Source of the DNA: Cryptomeria japonica
Taxonomy: Eukaryota > Streptophyta > Pinopsida > Cupressales > Cupressaceae
Length of the DNA stretch: 62,000 nucleotides
Assembly: GCF_030272615.1 (NCBI RefSeq)
Contig: NC_081407.1
Span: forward strand, 378,163,766 to 378,225,765
Direction: 5' to 3'
The notes under the pieces are model-generated. The model ran no database searches and was not told the origin of the DNA. It worked only from the letters and a program-made list of their open reading frames with translations. This document shows, piece by piece, positions 11,761 through 22,605 of the stretch. Position 1 is the stretch's first letter. Each line of letters begins with the position of its first letter. The translations under genes and the position numbers were made by a program.

Positions 11761-13800
11761 AGATGGAGTAGATAAGGACCATTAGGGTTTATGGAGGTAA
11801 TAGCTCTATAGGGGATGATTTAAAGGATGGAGGAGAGGGAAATGGTGATAATGGCTGGGTATTTCATGCAACTTGTTGCCACTTGTACAATGGGTTTATG
11901 GTCTGGCAGTGGATCTTGCTTGTTTTATACTTCCTCCCTTCCTTTTGGGTTTTTTAGCCGCATATTTTGTGGTTGCCGCTGTCTTGAATCTCGTTTACTC
12001 AAACCTTCTTTTTCCTTTTTCTAAGACTAGCGGATTCCCTTCGTTTGTTCGGTAGGTGAGCCATTAGTGGTGGTCGAATTCATCTTCTACGCTTTGTTCC
12101 ATTTTGGGGGGGTTGCTGGGTGTTACACCATTATTGGTGGCCTTGCCCGCTTTGCTATTTTTTGTGTTATTGTTGGCCAAGGTTTTGTTGTTACCTTTGG
12201 CTCTATGTCCCTTCACTTCCCCCCATGTTTTTATCTTTTTCGGGTGGTATTTTTGTGGCTTATGTATTTCTCTTGGCCTTGTAGTGTTTATGTGGTGATC
12301 TTTCATCTATTGATGCTTTTGGTGAGCTCCTGTGGGGTTGGATCGGTGATGGGAGAATTTGTGTTGGTGGTGGGCCCTTCTTTTTGGTCACCTTCATACA
12401 TTCTTTGAGTTTTTTAGGTGTGGACTCTCCTATTTTGTTTTGTTGGTCTTATAGAGAGGGGCTTGTCTTATGAACATGGATTTGTCCTTTAGTTCCATGG
12501 GCATCTTGGTTGGGATAGTCTTGCCTTCCATTCAAGGAGGCTGGATTTTTTGTGTCCCTTCCTTTAGGCCAAGGGTTTTGAAGGTGCTTCATTTTCTGTT
12601 CCTTTGAGTGACCTTATAGAGGTAGGTCTTGAAGATATAGTGTTTAGTGATGATCCTCTTAATGGGTGTTTTTGTGGTTTTTAAGTGTTATTTAGGATGG
12701 CGTTTCTCTTCTAAGTGGTTATTCTTCTTGTGCTAAAGTGGGAAGACTTGGTGTTGGTGTTGAGGGTTGGTTACATTGGGGGTGTTTAACCGAACAAGGC
12801 TCGTTATGCTACGTGCCTACTTTGGTGTTGGGTTCCTACTATTATTGGAGGACGCTGCCATTATTAAGCATATTTTCTTCTACCCCTCGCTCCCCCTTTG
12901 ATGTGTGGTTCCTCACTGGGTTAATGCCTATTGGAAAGAGTTTGAAAGGTACTTCATTTTTTTCCTCCGAGTTCAACCCTATGGAGGTGAATTTTGAAGT
13001 TACAATATTTAGTTAGGCTCACCTTGATATGCGTGTTTGGTGATTTTTATGTGTTCAAGATGGTCTTTCTCTTCGTAGTGGTTTCTCTCCTTGTGTCAAA
13101 GTGTTTATGTTCTTAGTGGTTACCTTGGGGGTGTTTAACTAGAGAGGGATCCCATTGTTGTTTGCCTTCTTTGGTACTAGATTCTTTCTACTATTAAAGG
13201 ATGCTACCATTTGTGAGGATCTCTACTTCTACCCCTTGCTCCCCCTTTCATGTGTGGTGCCTTGTTGGGTTCATGCCTATGAGACCTCTCTTTCTACGTA
13301 GGATTGGGGTCATTTTATTTCTAGATTATTTCTAAGGGAATTTTCCCCTATGTCTCTCCTTTCTAGGATGTTATTCCCTAATGTTCTTATTGACAGTTGA
13401 CCTATTAAGGTGGCCCATGTAGGTTTTTTTGATAGCCTTGTTAACAAAATGTTGTAAAATTACTTCCCAAATTTGTTGGTTATTGCTTGGCCCTATGGTT
13501 GGTTTGTTTCCAACTCATAAGAGGTTGTTAACAATATGGTTCAGGGTGCATTCCTAAACTAATATATTCTGATTAGATGGTCTTGTGGGTTCAGGACTAT
13601 GGTTCCTTCCAGTTATCACTTGGGTCAAAATTCTCTCTTCGAAAAAGGGTCTACCCTTTTTGGTGTTGTTTGGGTTGTCTCACTGCTTGTGAACTCTTTG
13701 CTTTTTCATGCCTCTAGGGTGACTTGTTCTAGTATGATCCTATCTTAATTTTTATTTTGTTATGGTATATGGGCCTATCCCACTTTTTAAAATCAAAACA
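11760..13800 (+). repeat. Dispersed repeat R2, long copy
   Basis: A T/G-rich repeat whose right end (13,760-13,800, GGGCCTATCCCACTTTTT then AAATCAAAACA) resembles a retroposon 3' terminus. It contains two diverged direct modules, about 12,690-12,960 and 13,030-13,300, each with the landmarks 'gtgctaaagtg', 'gggggtgtttaac' and 'cccctcgctccccctttgatg' (or close variants). A third module is in the shorter R2 copies at 17,570-18,462 and 52,179-53,090. Long open frames on both strands are hydrophobic or basic by composition only and differ between copies, so I do not call them genes. The class is unknown. Confidence 0.6.
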
Positions 13801-15765
13801 TGGATGAGATGTATTTGTAGATTTAAAAAATAAAAAAATACAAGCAAATACTACTATATTAATTTAAAATATAAACATTATAATACAAAAGTTAAAATGA
13901 AACCAGTCATGCCCAGAGAGGAGAGAACATACTACAGGAAGGGAAACCACAGAGATCCTTGTCAACATGTAGACCAAACCTAACCAGCTAGTAAGCTAAA
14001 AAATGATTCTAAAAAATGCAAATGACAAAGACCATGGACCAATATGCTATATCTATCTAGAATATAATAATCTACTAAACGTAAAAATATGTAGACCAAA
14101 GGCTATAATACCCCTAATAAACATAGATAAACACAACCCCAATTTTTCATAGAGAGAGGAACTAGAAAGATTTTGTATCCAAAAGACATTTTACTTAGAA
14201 AAATACTTGAAACCAAGCTAACAAAAGGGCCCCTAGCTAGCTCTAAGGATTGTTTTCCCCCACTCCTTTGCCATCTACTTTGTCCCCCTAAGACTACTTG
14301 TCACTAAACTTGAAATGCATAAATAAATCGTTGGAGTCCTTTCTGAATCTTTCCTTAAGATGTGCATTCCAAATATTTCAATGAATCGATTGGTGTAGAA
14401 TAAGACATTGGGGTGTATAAAAGAGTTATTAAAAAAGGGTGGCCTTTGATGGATAAATGATCTCCTAAAATCCCTATTTTTCCCTAAAAAAATTTGCAGT
14501 TGTTCGATTCAAGGCTAATCTTCATGTTATTATACAACTTCGTATACTAGGGTTTCTTATTCAAGTTTTTCCTCAAAAAATTTCCACCACATTGACCCTT
14601 GTCATAGAATAAATCATACTTTTTGTAGCCTTTTCAAAATTATCAACAAAAAAAAGAAGCAATTGAGACAACAAATCCAACAAAGAACCATAATTTTATA
14701 GTACATCAAATGTATTTGAGAGAAATAAAGATACCACTTGAGAAGGGTAAATATTCCATAGGGCCTTAGGGAAAATTACTTCTTCTATAATAATAGTGAT
14801 AATTGCTCTTTATATTGCTATCAAATTCCATGAGAAGACTCATTTCATGTACTTTGGAGTGAAGGCCCCTATGGTTGGAAACTCCTAAAAAATGAAGGAA
14901 ACATAAATTATTAGGTTAAGAGGATTATATTACATGGTTCACAGTGAAAGGAAGCACTAAATGTAAGCAATAAGATGAAGCTAACATTGGCAACCTTTGA
15001 TTCTTGAGAACCCCACATCTATACATTTGCAGATTCCTTAGAAATTATTTGGTTGAAAAAATTAAACTACATTTGAAGAAGGAAATAACATTTTCAAAAC
15101 AAAGGATGAAGAAAAGAATGGCCACCTACTTTCCTCAAAAACATCACCTCTCTACATCCACACAATCCTTGATATGTGATGGTATGAGAGGAATATACTT
15201 TTGCACAAGAGAGGAATATGAGCTATTTATTAAAGATAGAGAAAGTGCTTTGATAGCCTTGTTAAGGTCGCAATTTTAGTAGATCCCATGATATGATATC
15301 CTTCCCAACACCTTCACAAGGATTAAGAGAATGACATAAGATGGCCAGAAGTTGTTGAGCGATATACGTGGCCTTTGATATGACAAAGCCACTAGTTGAG
15401 GACCATCATTTCTAGGTAAAAATCATTAAGTTAACATTTAAGGAGATATTGGGATCCTTACTACATGCCACATCTAACACATAGCTTTGATACTTTAACT
15501 TTGCATCATCATTACCAAGCATTGTTCCTAAGGATGACAACTTGCAAAGGAGAAAACTTGTTAGAAAGACGGATCAATGAGATATAGCTAAATCTATTGG
15601 TTCCAAGGGTTAATCTTTGTAAATCTATTTCTTATTATGCCTAATTTCCCCTTTCACAATCCTACAATCTTTTTTATCTAATGCATAAACATTATCGTTA
15701 GCTTATCTAAAATAATATTTTTTACTGAAATCTTCAATCCTCTGCAAGAGTTGCCACATGTCTAG
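13800..15765 (-). other. Unidentified block with coding-like remnants, shared by both arms
   Basis: Homologous in reverse to 54,346-56,300. Read on the minus strand, 14,290-14,460 contains a peptide-like stretch (TNRFIEIFGMHILRKDSERT) with a recognisable counterpart at 55,690-55,800, but stops and frame changes surround it in both arms. It could be an old retroelement coding end. I do not recognise the family. Confidence 0.4.
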
Positions 15766-15915
15766 AAGAACATACCTAATTTCGTCATAGGATAGCTTAT
15801 ATATCCCCTTCTTGTGTATCCTTTATGTCTTGCAATCATTTTTTTCTCCATTCCTTTCATCTCCCAAGCCTCCAAGCACTTAAATGGATTTGTATTTATA
15901 ATTCAATAAACCTTG

Positions 15916-16003
<88 letters not shown>

Positions 16004-16420
16004 CATCCTCACTCCCTGTTATATGCTTTTGAGATTGAGTGTGTTATTGGGATAAGAGAAACAAATGTGCAATAGATATAAATTAAAATAAATAAGATAC
16101 GAATATGCCTTTTAAATGGAGTATCTTATTGCGATTAGAGGAGCCAACCTAGAATAAAAATGGAGTAAATATAGATTAAAATAAAAATGAGCATAGCTAT
16201 CTTTAATGTATTAGGGTGGAGATCTATTACTTAGTGGTTTTTCTCTCAACTATTAAATTTAATTTCAAAACTAAAAGTTTGAGGTGAGCATCATTAAATT
16301 TTATATGGAAAATATGTTTCCTTAAAAGTTTAAAATACTATATATTGACCTCAAATCTATGACAGAAAAATGAAACATTCAATCATTGAAATTGTTTGAA
16401 TTATATATACGTCTATTTAA
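15765..16420 (-). pseudogene. Truncated F-box 5' end and promoter, left arm
   Basis: The segment repeats the F-box gene's first ~90 bp of coding sequence plus its 5' leader and promoter flank. Sequence around 15,785-15,910 aligns with 11,055-11,165 (ATATCCCCTT..., TCCATTC, AATTCAATAAACCTTGAATT), and 16,005-16,115 aligns with 11,190-11,300. The rest of the gene is absent. Its partner in the other arm is 53,860-54,345. A (TA)n run has expanded inside this copy only. Confidence 0.75.
15919..16000. repeat. (TA)41 microsatellite
   Basis: Uninterrupted TA dinucleotides, about 82 bp, sitting in the duplicated F-box leader. The matching position of the other three copies has only a short TATATAT tract or none. 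Confidence 0.97.
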
Positions 16421-16629
16421 AAAATATTATAGATATCAATTTAATTTTTACTTCAAATTTTTATTTTATTTTTATATTGTGTTATTTACTAGATGCACAA
16501 ATACATCAATTTTATGTGATACTTATTTTGAAATATAATGTTTATTATTAATATTAATATTCGTAATTATGTCATTACTCTCCATCCTTTGTTGTAATTG
16601 TATATATTTCTTTAATGTTTTCTACTACC

Positions 16630-16775
16630 TTAAATATCTAAATAAATCTATCTAAAATACGCCAAGAGATATTAATCTCGAGGCACCTATTATAAATTTT
16701 TATTGATAATTGATAGGTGCAACAAGACTGATACCTCTTGACATATTTTAGATAGATGTATTAAGATATCTAGGC
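16630..16775. repeat. Fold-back (MITE-like) element
   Basis: The outer sequences are inverted copies of each other: CTATCTAAAATACGCCAAGAG on the left pairs with the complement of CTCTTGACATATTTTAGATAG on the right. Pairing extends outwards through AAATATCTAAATAAAT and inwards to GCACCTAT, giving arms of about 60-65 nt with roughly 80% pairing and a short loop near 16,693-16,712. It is absent from the matching place in the right arm. It could be a small MITE or a hairpin-RNA locus. Confidence 0.6.
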
Positions 16776-16998
16776 TAGTAGCATCCATAGTGGAACATGT
16801 AAAGTATTAATTTATCACCTTTTATTAAATAAAAAATTAATTATGCTTTAAATACAAATCATGATGCATATCATATTCATTCAAATGTACACTAGGACTT
16901 CATTATTGATGAGACATTTCATCTTTTAAACCAAAAATTTAATCTTAATTATTAACTATTCCTTGATCCCTTCTATTTTGTGTTATTTCCAATTGTCT

Positions 16999-17560
16999 TC
17001 ATCTTCTTAGTGGAGATGTTAGTTCCTCTCGTGAATTATTATTTTCTATATGATTTTGAGAATCAACATCCATTATATTTTGAATTCTATCATTTGGTAT
17101 TTGTAGCACACTATTTATTGTAATGGAATTCATCCCTTCAAAACTAACCTCAACATTCCCATTAGATTGATGGTGAATTTGGACGTACTTATGATTGCAC
17201 ACTTGTATTTGTTGTCTTTCTATCTCATTAAATTGGTTAGAATTTGTCATTATTTCCATTCTTCTCAATATATATTTTCCATCCTCGGGTGTTCATATAA
17301 GATGTGTTATAATCTTATCTGCATGCTATCACATTTTCACTTCAATCTCTTCCACTATTAGATTTTCCCTACATTTAACACTTCTTTCTCTATCATTTTA
17401 GTTTCAGCGATTCATTTCTTCTTCTTTTTATGCATCAATTATTTGTTCACATCATTCTCTCATATAATTTTGAGCATATTCTTTCTCTTATTATTATTTA
17501 TTCTCTTTAGTTGTAAGACTTCTTACTTCCTCTTTTTGTGCATTTTCCATTTGTTCACAT
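16999..17560 (-). pseudogene. Decayed coding remnant of unknown family, left arm
   Basis: An open frame (16,999-17,268) includes YVQIHHQSNGNVEVSFEGMN and IPNDRIQNIMDVDSQ. Upstream (to 17,560) peptide-like stretches continue with stops. The partner is 53,100-53,640. The 67 aligned codons differ at seven sites, all replacement changes, so the conserved-looking frame is not under visible protein constraint. Family not recognised. Confidence 0.45.
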
Positions 17561-17569
17561 CATTTTTAT

Positions 17570-18462
17570 TAAAAACGAAGGACATTCCTATACCTTAACA
17601 GAAAAGAAAAAATAGGATAGGCTTGCACTAGAACAAGCTTCCACAAAGGCATGTAGAGAGAAGAGCTCACAAGTAGTGAGACGATCTAGAAAACACTAAA
17701 AAAAGAAAACCCCATTTTAAAAAGAGGCTTTTGATTGGAGTCGTAACAGATGGGAATTGAAGTCCCAAGAAAATGAGACTACCTAATCAAAATAGAGGGG
17801 TTTAGGAACACCTCGAACCATTATTTTGACAACCTCCCTTAGGCTGGGATCAAACCAACCAAGGGGACAAACAATAACCAAAAAATTTTACAAGGCTTTC
17901 GGCAACCTATTACCAACATGGCTATCAAATAAACCAACTAGGGCCACCTCCATAGGCCAACTATAAATAAAAATAATGGGGAATAGAGTCCCAATGAAGT
18001 AAAACATAGGGGAAGGGCTCCAAACAAAGGACCATATAAAAAATGATCCCAACACTTGCAAAGAAGGAGAGGTCCCATAAGCAACAACCCAACAAGGAAC
18101 AACAAACAAAAATGGGAGCGAGGGGCTAAATAAAATATCCTCAAGAAGGATAGCATCCTCCAACAATAGGAAGAAGATAAAACCAAAGCAGGCACATAGC
18201 AAATAGAGTCATCTTTGGTTAAACGCTTGCACGGTAACCTTCCCACAATACCTATCCAAAGTTCATCCACTTTAGCTTAAGGAGAGCAACCGCTATGAAG
18301 AAAAACACTGCCCTAATTTATCTCTATTGATGGACTATCTCAAAGCATCCAACTAAGAGATTAAAGTTTGTTTGGTAGTAATTGCTTCATCCATTGAAGC
18401 TTTCCCAAAGAGAAAAGTGTAAAATGTGAAGCGACAATTTGTGAAGGAATAGGGAACAACTA
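17570..18462 (-). repeat. Dispersed repeat R2, short copy, left arm
   Basis: Reverse-oriented R2 copy ending at about 17,570 in the same 3' motif (CTTAACA..., GGATAGGCTTG). It corresponds to 52,179-53,090. The arm homology stops within this repeat at 18,462. Confidence 0.65.
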
Positions 18463-18489
18463 ATATATGTACATACATATATAAATAGA

Positions 18490-18524
<35 letters not shown>

Positions 18525-18897
18525 GTATATACATATATATATGTACATATACATACATATATGTATATATACATGTATATATGTATATGTACATGTATAT
18601 ATACATATATACATGTATATATGTATATGTACATGTACATATACATATATACATGTATATATACATGTATATATGTCTGTATATGTGTGTATATATGTAT
18701 ATATCAATATATATATTTATGTGTGTATATATGTATATACATGTATATATGTATATGTGTGTATATATGTATATGTGTGTATATATGTATATACGTGTAT
18801 ATATGTGTGTATATATATGTATATATATTTATATTTATATATATGTGTGTGTGTGTGTGTATGTATATGTACATGTATATGTATATGTATATGTATG

Positions 18898-18932
<35 letters not shown>

Positions 18933-18945
18933 TTGTGTGGATATA
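18463..18945. repeat. Compound microsatellite (TACA / TATATG / TGTATA), ~480 bp
   Basis: Alternating purine-pyrimidine DNA made of (ATAC)n, TATACATGTATATATG blocks and (GT)n/(TATATG)n. It begins exactly where inverted-arm homology stops. All long open frames in it are composition artefacts. Confidence 0.97.
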
Positions 18946-18997
18946 AGATTTAATTTTCACCATAAAAAAATAGCCGGTCTATTATAATTTCTTCTCT

Positions 18998-19156
18998 AAA
19001 GTTAAAGAACAAACTCAGTGTCACTTCTTTTCTAAAAGATATTTGAAGTGCTTGACAAATAAGTATTTGAAAAAACATAATGTCAAGGATTGGCTGCAAG
19101 TGATAGCATCTAATAAGGATCACAATGTCTTAGCTCATACATTTTTTTGTCTATGA
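18998..19156 (+). pseudogene. RPL22: 60S ribosomal protein eL22 (RPL22) fragment
   Basis: A 52-codon frame ending in TGA contains [20 protein letters not shown], continuing [14 protein letters not shown], the highly conserved C-terminal half of eL22. The rest of the protein is missing: the upstream side runs into a microsatellite, and after HNV the sequence loses the YELRYFNI tail and the acidic end. It is most likely a retropseudogene fragment or stranded exon. No splice site is obvious. Confidence 0.8.
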
Positions 19157-19950
19157 GCTATAGTATTTCAATATTTTGTTAAACAATGGAAATAAGTATA
19201 ATACTATGATCTTTTTTATGTAATGTTTCTTCCTCTATATTTAATATAAAAAAAAAAATTGAGTTTATTTCATTAATTATTTATACATTGATTATCATCG
19301 ATTATAAATATATATAAAAAAAAGTTTATCTCACGAAAAACAAGTGAATTAAAAGTCCAACTTACTTGTTGTATTTTTTTTGCATAATTTCAATTTAAAA
19401 AAAAAAAGTCCAACTAACTAGGTACATGTACATTGAACATCTAAAATATGTGTCATTGAAGACCGACACGAAATAAAGGCTATGGCCGATGGGAAGGTGA
19501 AGCGTCAGGTGACATGGCGTTTGGGTTGCAAAAATCCTATGTATAATGGGACCCACTGGAACTGACAATGGATATGCAGTGATATTGTCTTATGGTACGC
19601 ACATCACTGAAAGTGAATGGTTAACATTTATCCTTTAGGCGACTTTAATGCTAGCTTGTGTGGACAAATTATGTGGTTGAACTAGTACATGCGGAGGAAT
19701 GATGACAGACTTTGTGATTAATACCGACGGCTGCTGCCATTGTATGTTAGAAATTAGAATTGAGTGAGAGGTTTTTAAATCTTGGGTGGATTGGAAGTCT
19801 TGGTATCATATTGTTTGCACTTGCAGAATTGTCTTGGGTTTCTTTATAGGCAACATGGAAGCCAATTTCTCCTTCCATACTGATAAGAAATTAGTCCAAT
19901 TTATCGGACAATTTACAGACAGGAGGCTAGAAGGTTTGTTCTTATTTAAG
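19157..19950. other. Unassigned sequence between two microsatellites
   Basis: About 800 bp of mixed composition. Poly-A runs lie near 19,250 and 19,400. A small open frame at 19,786-19,968 resembles nothing I know. No repeat partner in this window. Confidence 0.4.
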
Positions 19951-20047
19951 GTGTATATATATATGTAGATATACATACATACATATATATATATATACAC
20001 ACACATATATATACATATACATACATACATACATACATACATATACA

Positions 20048-20083
<36 letters not shown>

Positions 20084-20184
20084 CATATATATATACATAC
20101 ATACATATACATACATACATATACATACATACATACATATATATATATACACACACACACACATATATATATATATATGTCCTT

Positions 20185-20238
<54 letters not shown>

Positions 20239-20275
20239 CACACACAGACATATATAAAGGATATATATATATATA
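19951..20275. repeat. Compound microsatellite (TACA)n, (CA)n, (TG)n with fold-back
   Basis: TACA tetramers (about 19,970-20,145) lead into (CA)n, then (TA)n, then TCCTTTATG, then (TG)n of about 48 bp, then a reversed CA/TA tail containing CATATATAAAGGATATATAT. The TCCTTTATG and ATAAAGGA segments lie in opposite orientation around the TG tract, so the right half can fold back. Confidence 0.95.
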
Positions 20276-20726
20276 AGAAGGATAAAGTAGGATATTAGTA
20301 CAAATTTAATTTAAGGCAAGACTACCTGGTGATAGCATTAATGACTTTGTGACTATGAACTAGTCCAAAGACAGAAAAGGGGCTAGATCACAAAGGATAA
20401 CATGTATATGAAAATAAATGTGATTATTTGTGTGTAATCAACTAGTCAATAAGACAAATGTATAAGGATATGTGAACATGAGAATGAAAATAAATAATAA
20501 ATGCATAAGAACATGTGAAACAAATCACTTTAGGCATGGTAAAATCATTTATATTCCTTTCTATCTGACCTCCTCTCTTTAAAATAGCCTCGAAAAACAT
20601 TCGGAGAATCCAAACAACCCTGTTCTCCATGAGGGACTTATTGTGCTCATCATGGAGTACGCTAAATCCCTTGAAGTTGTGCCCCCTCTATCTAAGACTG
20701 GCTAACAAAATGATATCCAGGATGTT
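20276..20726. other. Left flank of the LARD-like element
   Basis: No gene recognised. On the minus strand 20,440-20,710 has an open, codon-like stretch (NKSLMENRVVWILRMFFEAI) with a stop near 20,690. It does not match the element's right flank. Confidence 0.35.
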
Positions 20727-22179
20727 TGTAGTACCCCTGCCCTAATCCATTTCTAACCTTGGTTTAATCTTGATTAGTTTATCGTAATATTATGTTATGG
20801 TCAGATGTTTGATTTAACGCATAGCTGTTGATGTGGTTTCTCACTAGTTATGTGCAAGTTATTCAGTGTTCCTATTTCGTGATATTAGTATCAGACTAAT
20901 GCTCTCATTAAGTTATTATATATGTATGCATGTATGTTCTTTGGTTGCAGGATATTTCAGGTACAACGCCGCTTGAATGTGAGGTTCGTCTTCACCTGGA
21001 ATTGCAGGTTTGAGTGTACCTTTTTAATCCTTAGAGTTGGATTAGGTGGTCGTAAGACCCTAGTTGACCTTCATCGTGCTCAAGTGAGCATCGCCAGTCG
21101 TCGTCGGTAATCCCTTTTTGTTTGGGTTTGCGAGTCGTCTGTTTGGTTGACCTTCTCGGTTTGTGTGCTTGGTGTGTTTGGATAAATTGATTAATTAGTC
21201 CTTAGTAATTATCATGATTAAATATGCGTTTGTGCATTGAAGATTAATGGATTAAATTAATCGGGTTTTCGTTATGCGAGTTTTCGTTGATATTGGATTG
21301 CTTGTTTTAAATTTGGAGTAAGTTTGATTAAATGACTGATTTTGATTATTAAATGCATTATATACATGCTGTTGAAAAGAAAGTTTTATATTTTATCGCA
21401 ATAGATTTAATTGAATTATGTTGGATTATTATATCGAAAGGTTAAATTTGATTAGATGAGAAATTGAATTTTGAATTGATAAAGCAAGTTAATTTGTTGA
21501 TAGTTAGAAAGGATTAATTTTGTGAATTATTTGTAAATAAAATTTTTAATTCCAAAAATAGAATTTTTGGGTCAACTCTTCCATATAACCCAAATTTGGG
21601 GAAAAATGGAAGTATGGACATTTTTGGAGAAGATTTTGATTGCAAAGATTTTTGGAGAGGTTTGGGAAGGAATGTTGCTGGATCTGGCAGGTGGGCTCTC
21701 CTTCAGCCATTCCAGGATTGCGTGTTAGGATCCAACTCTCAATTTTAGTTTTTGTTTGAAATGGAAATGGGGGTTTTATCTGGTTTGGGATTCTCCATTG
21801 TCTGCCATGCTTATGAACTGATTCAGTAAATTAACCAGCTTGGCTGGAAGTGTTTTTGTGATGTTGTTTTCCTCTTTTCCTTTTGGGCGTTTGAAACCCT
21901 TGGGAGTTTGAAAAAAATGAGCAAACCATCAAGGAATATGATAACAAACCCAGTTCGTTTAAACCGAACTCATAGTAAATCGAAATTTATATTCATGATG
22001 AAATTTGCGGTGGTCGTTTGGATTTTTATTGTTTCCGAACTGTGTTTTTTTTTTTTTTTAAAAATAAGAAAATATATATCATTTTCGAACTGTGTTTATA
22101 TTTTTTTTAAGCGTTGTGCGTTTTTGTTCGAAATCAATCTGGGCGTTTGTTTTTATTGGTTCGGACTGTGTTTTGGGGA

Positions 22180-22390
22180 TTGGGAGGCGGGGAGCGGAGC
22201 TCCACCCGCTCCTCCTCCCTTCCCCCGCACGTCCCCCCTTCTCCTTCCCCCGTCTCGTGCTCCTCCCCCGCTCACGTGTGTGTGGGTTGCTGTGGCCGTG
22301 GCACTGCGGTGGCCGCAGGGCGCCGCGGACCTGCGGGCACCATAGTGGCGCCGCCCACGCCTTGCCCTGTGGCTAGGGTTAGGGCATGAC
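22180..22390. other. GC-rich island inside the 5' LTR
   Basis: A sharp GC- and C-rich patch (CCTCCTCCCTTCCCCCGCAC and similar) in an otherwise AT-rich LTR. It is repeated at 30,150-30,335 in the 3' LTR with a short deletion. It may be a promoter or leader region. The open frames across it differ between LTRs and are not genes. Confidence 0.7.
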
Positions 22391-22457
22391 CCGTGTTCTT
22401 ATGCATTTTCTTATGCATTTTCAAACGCGTTTTCCTTGTTGTAAATCGCAGTTTATC

Positions 22458-22605
22458 AAATGGGTTTTTTGTTTTATGTATTTTTTTCCCATTCAAAAAA
22501 AAAGAAAGCTTATAACATGTTGAATATTATAAAATGGGTTTTTTCTTTTAATGTATGATTTTCCCATTAAAAAAAAATGCTTATCATATGTTGAATATTA
22601 TTTTA
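22458..22605. repeat. 74-bp tandem duplication in the LTR
   Basis: Two units start AAATGGGTTTTTT at 22,458 and 22,532. Each carries its own inverted pair AAATGGG...CCCATT and ends in TGTTGAATATTA. The same pair is at 30,401 and 30,474 in the 3' LTR. Confidence 0.85.

Larger units (their letters stand above)
8107..18462. repeat. Left arm of a ~10-kb inverted duplication
   Basis: The segment is homologous, in reverse orientation and the same internal order, to 52,179-61,596. Matched landmarks: F-box locus (9,536-11,112 / 59,241-60,764), repeat R2 (11,760-13,800 / 56,300-58,270), unknown block (13,800-15,765 / 54,346-56,300), F-box 5' fragment (15,765-16,420 / 53,860-54,345), unknown ORF remnant (16,999-17,560 / 53,100-53,640), and R2 again (17,570-18,462 / 52,179-53,090). 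Homology ends sharply at 18,462, where a microsatellite starts, and at 8,107, where the partner arm meets a CACTA-like terminus. The arms have diverged by several percent and by many indels. Confidence 0.9.

Noticed and set aside
12067-12408. Hydrophobic 113-codon frame resembling a membrane protein
   Set aside because: It lies in repeat R2, is T/G-rich by composition, and its counterpart in the right arm is interrupted and differs in frame.
16999-17268. Possible conserved small protein shared by both arms
   Set aside because: Of seven base differences across 67 codons all change the residue, so there is no sign of protein-level selection. Kept only as a decayed remnant.
18387-18987. Several open frames of 97-154 codons on both strands
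   Set aside because: They are alternating Tyr/Ile/Met/Cys/Val readouts of the TATG/TACA microsatellite.
19806-20251. Open frames of about 100 codons rich in Tyr, Met, His, Thr
   Set aside because: Composition artefact of the second microsatellite.
21908-22496. Pro/Ser-rich and Gly/Arg-rich frames in the LTR GC island (also 29,977-30,500)
   Set aside because: Overlapping frames on both strands, different lengths in the two LTRs, broken by an indel between LTR copies. Explained by C-rich sequence.
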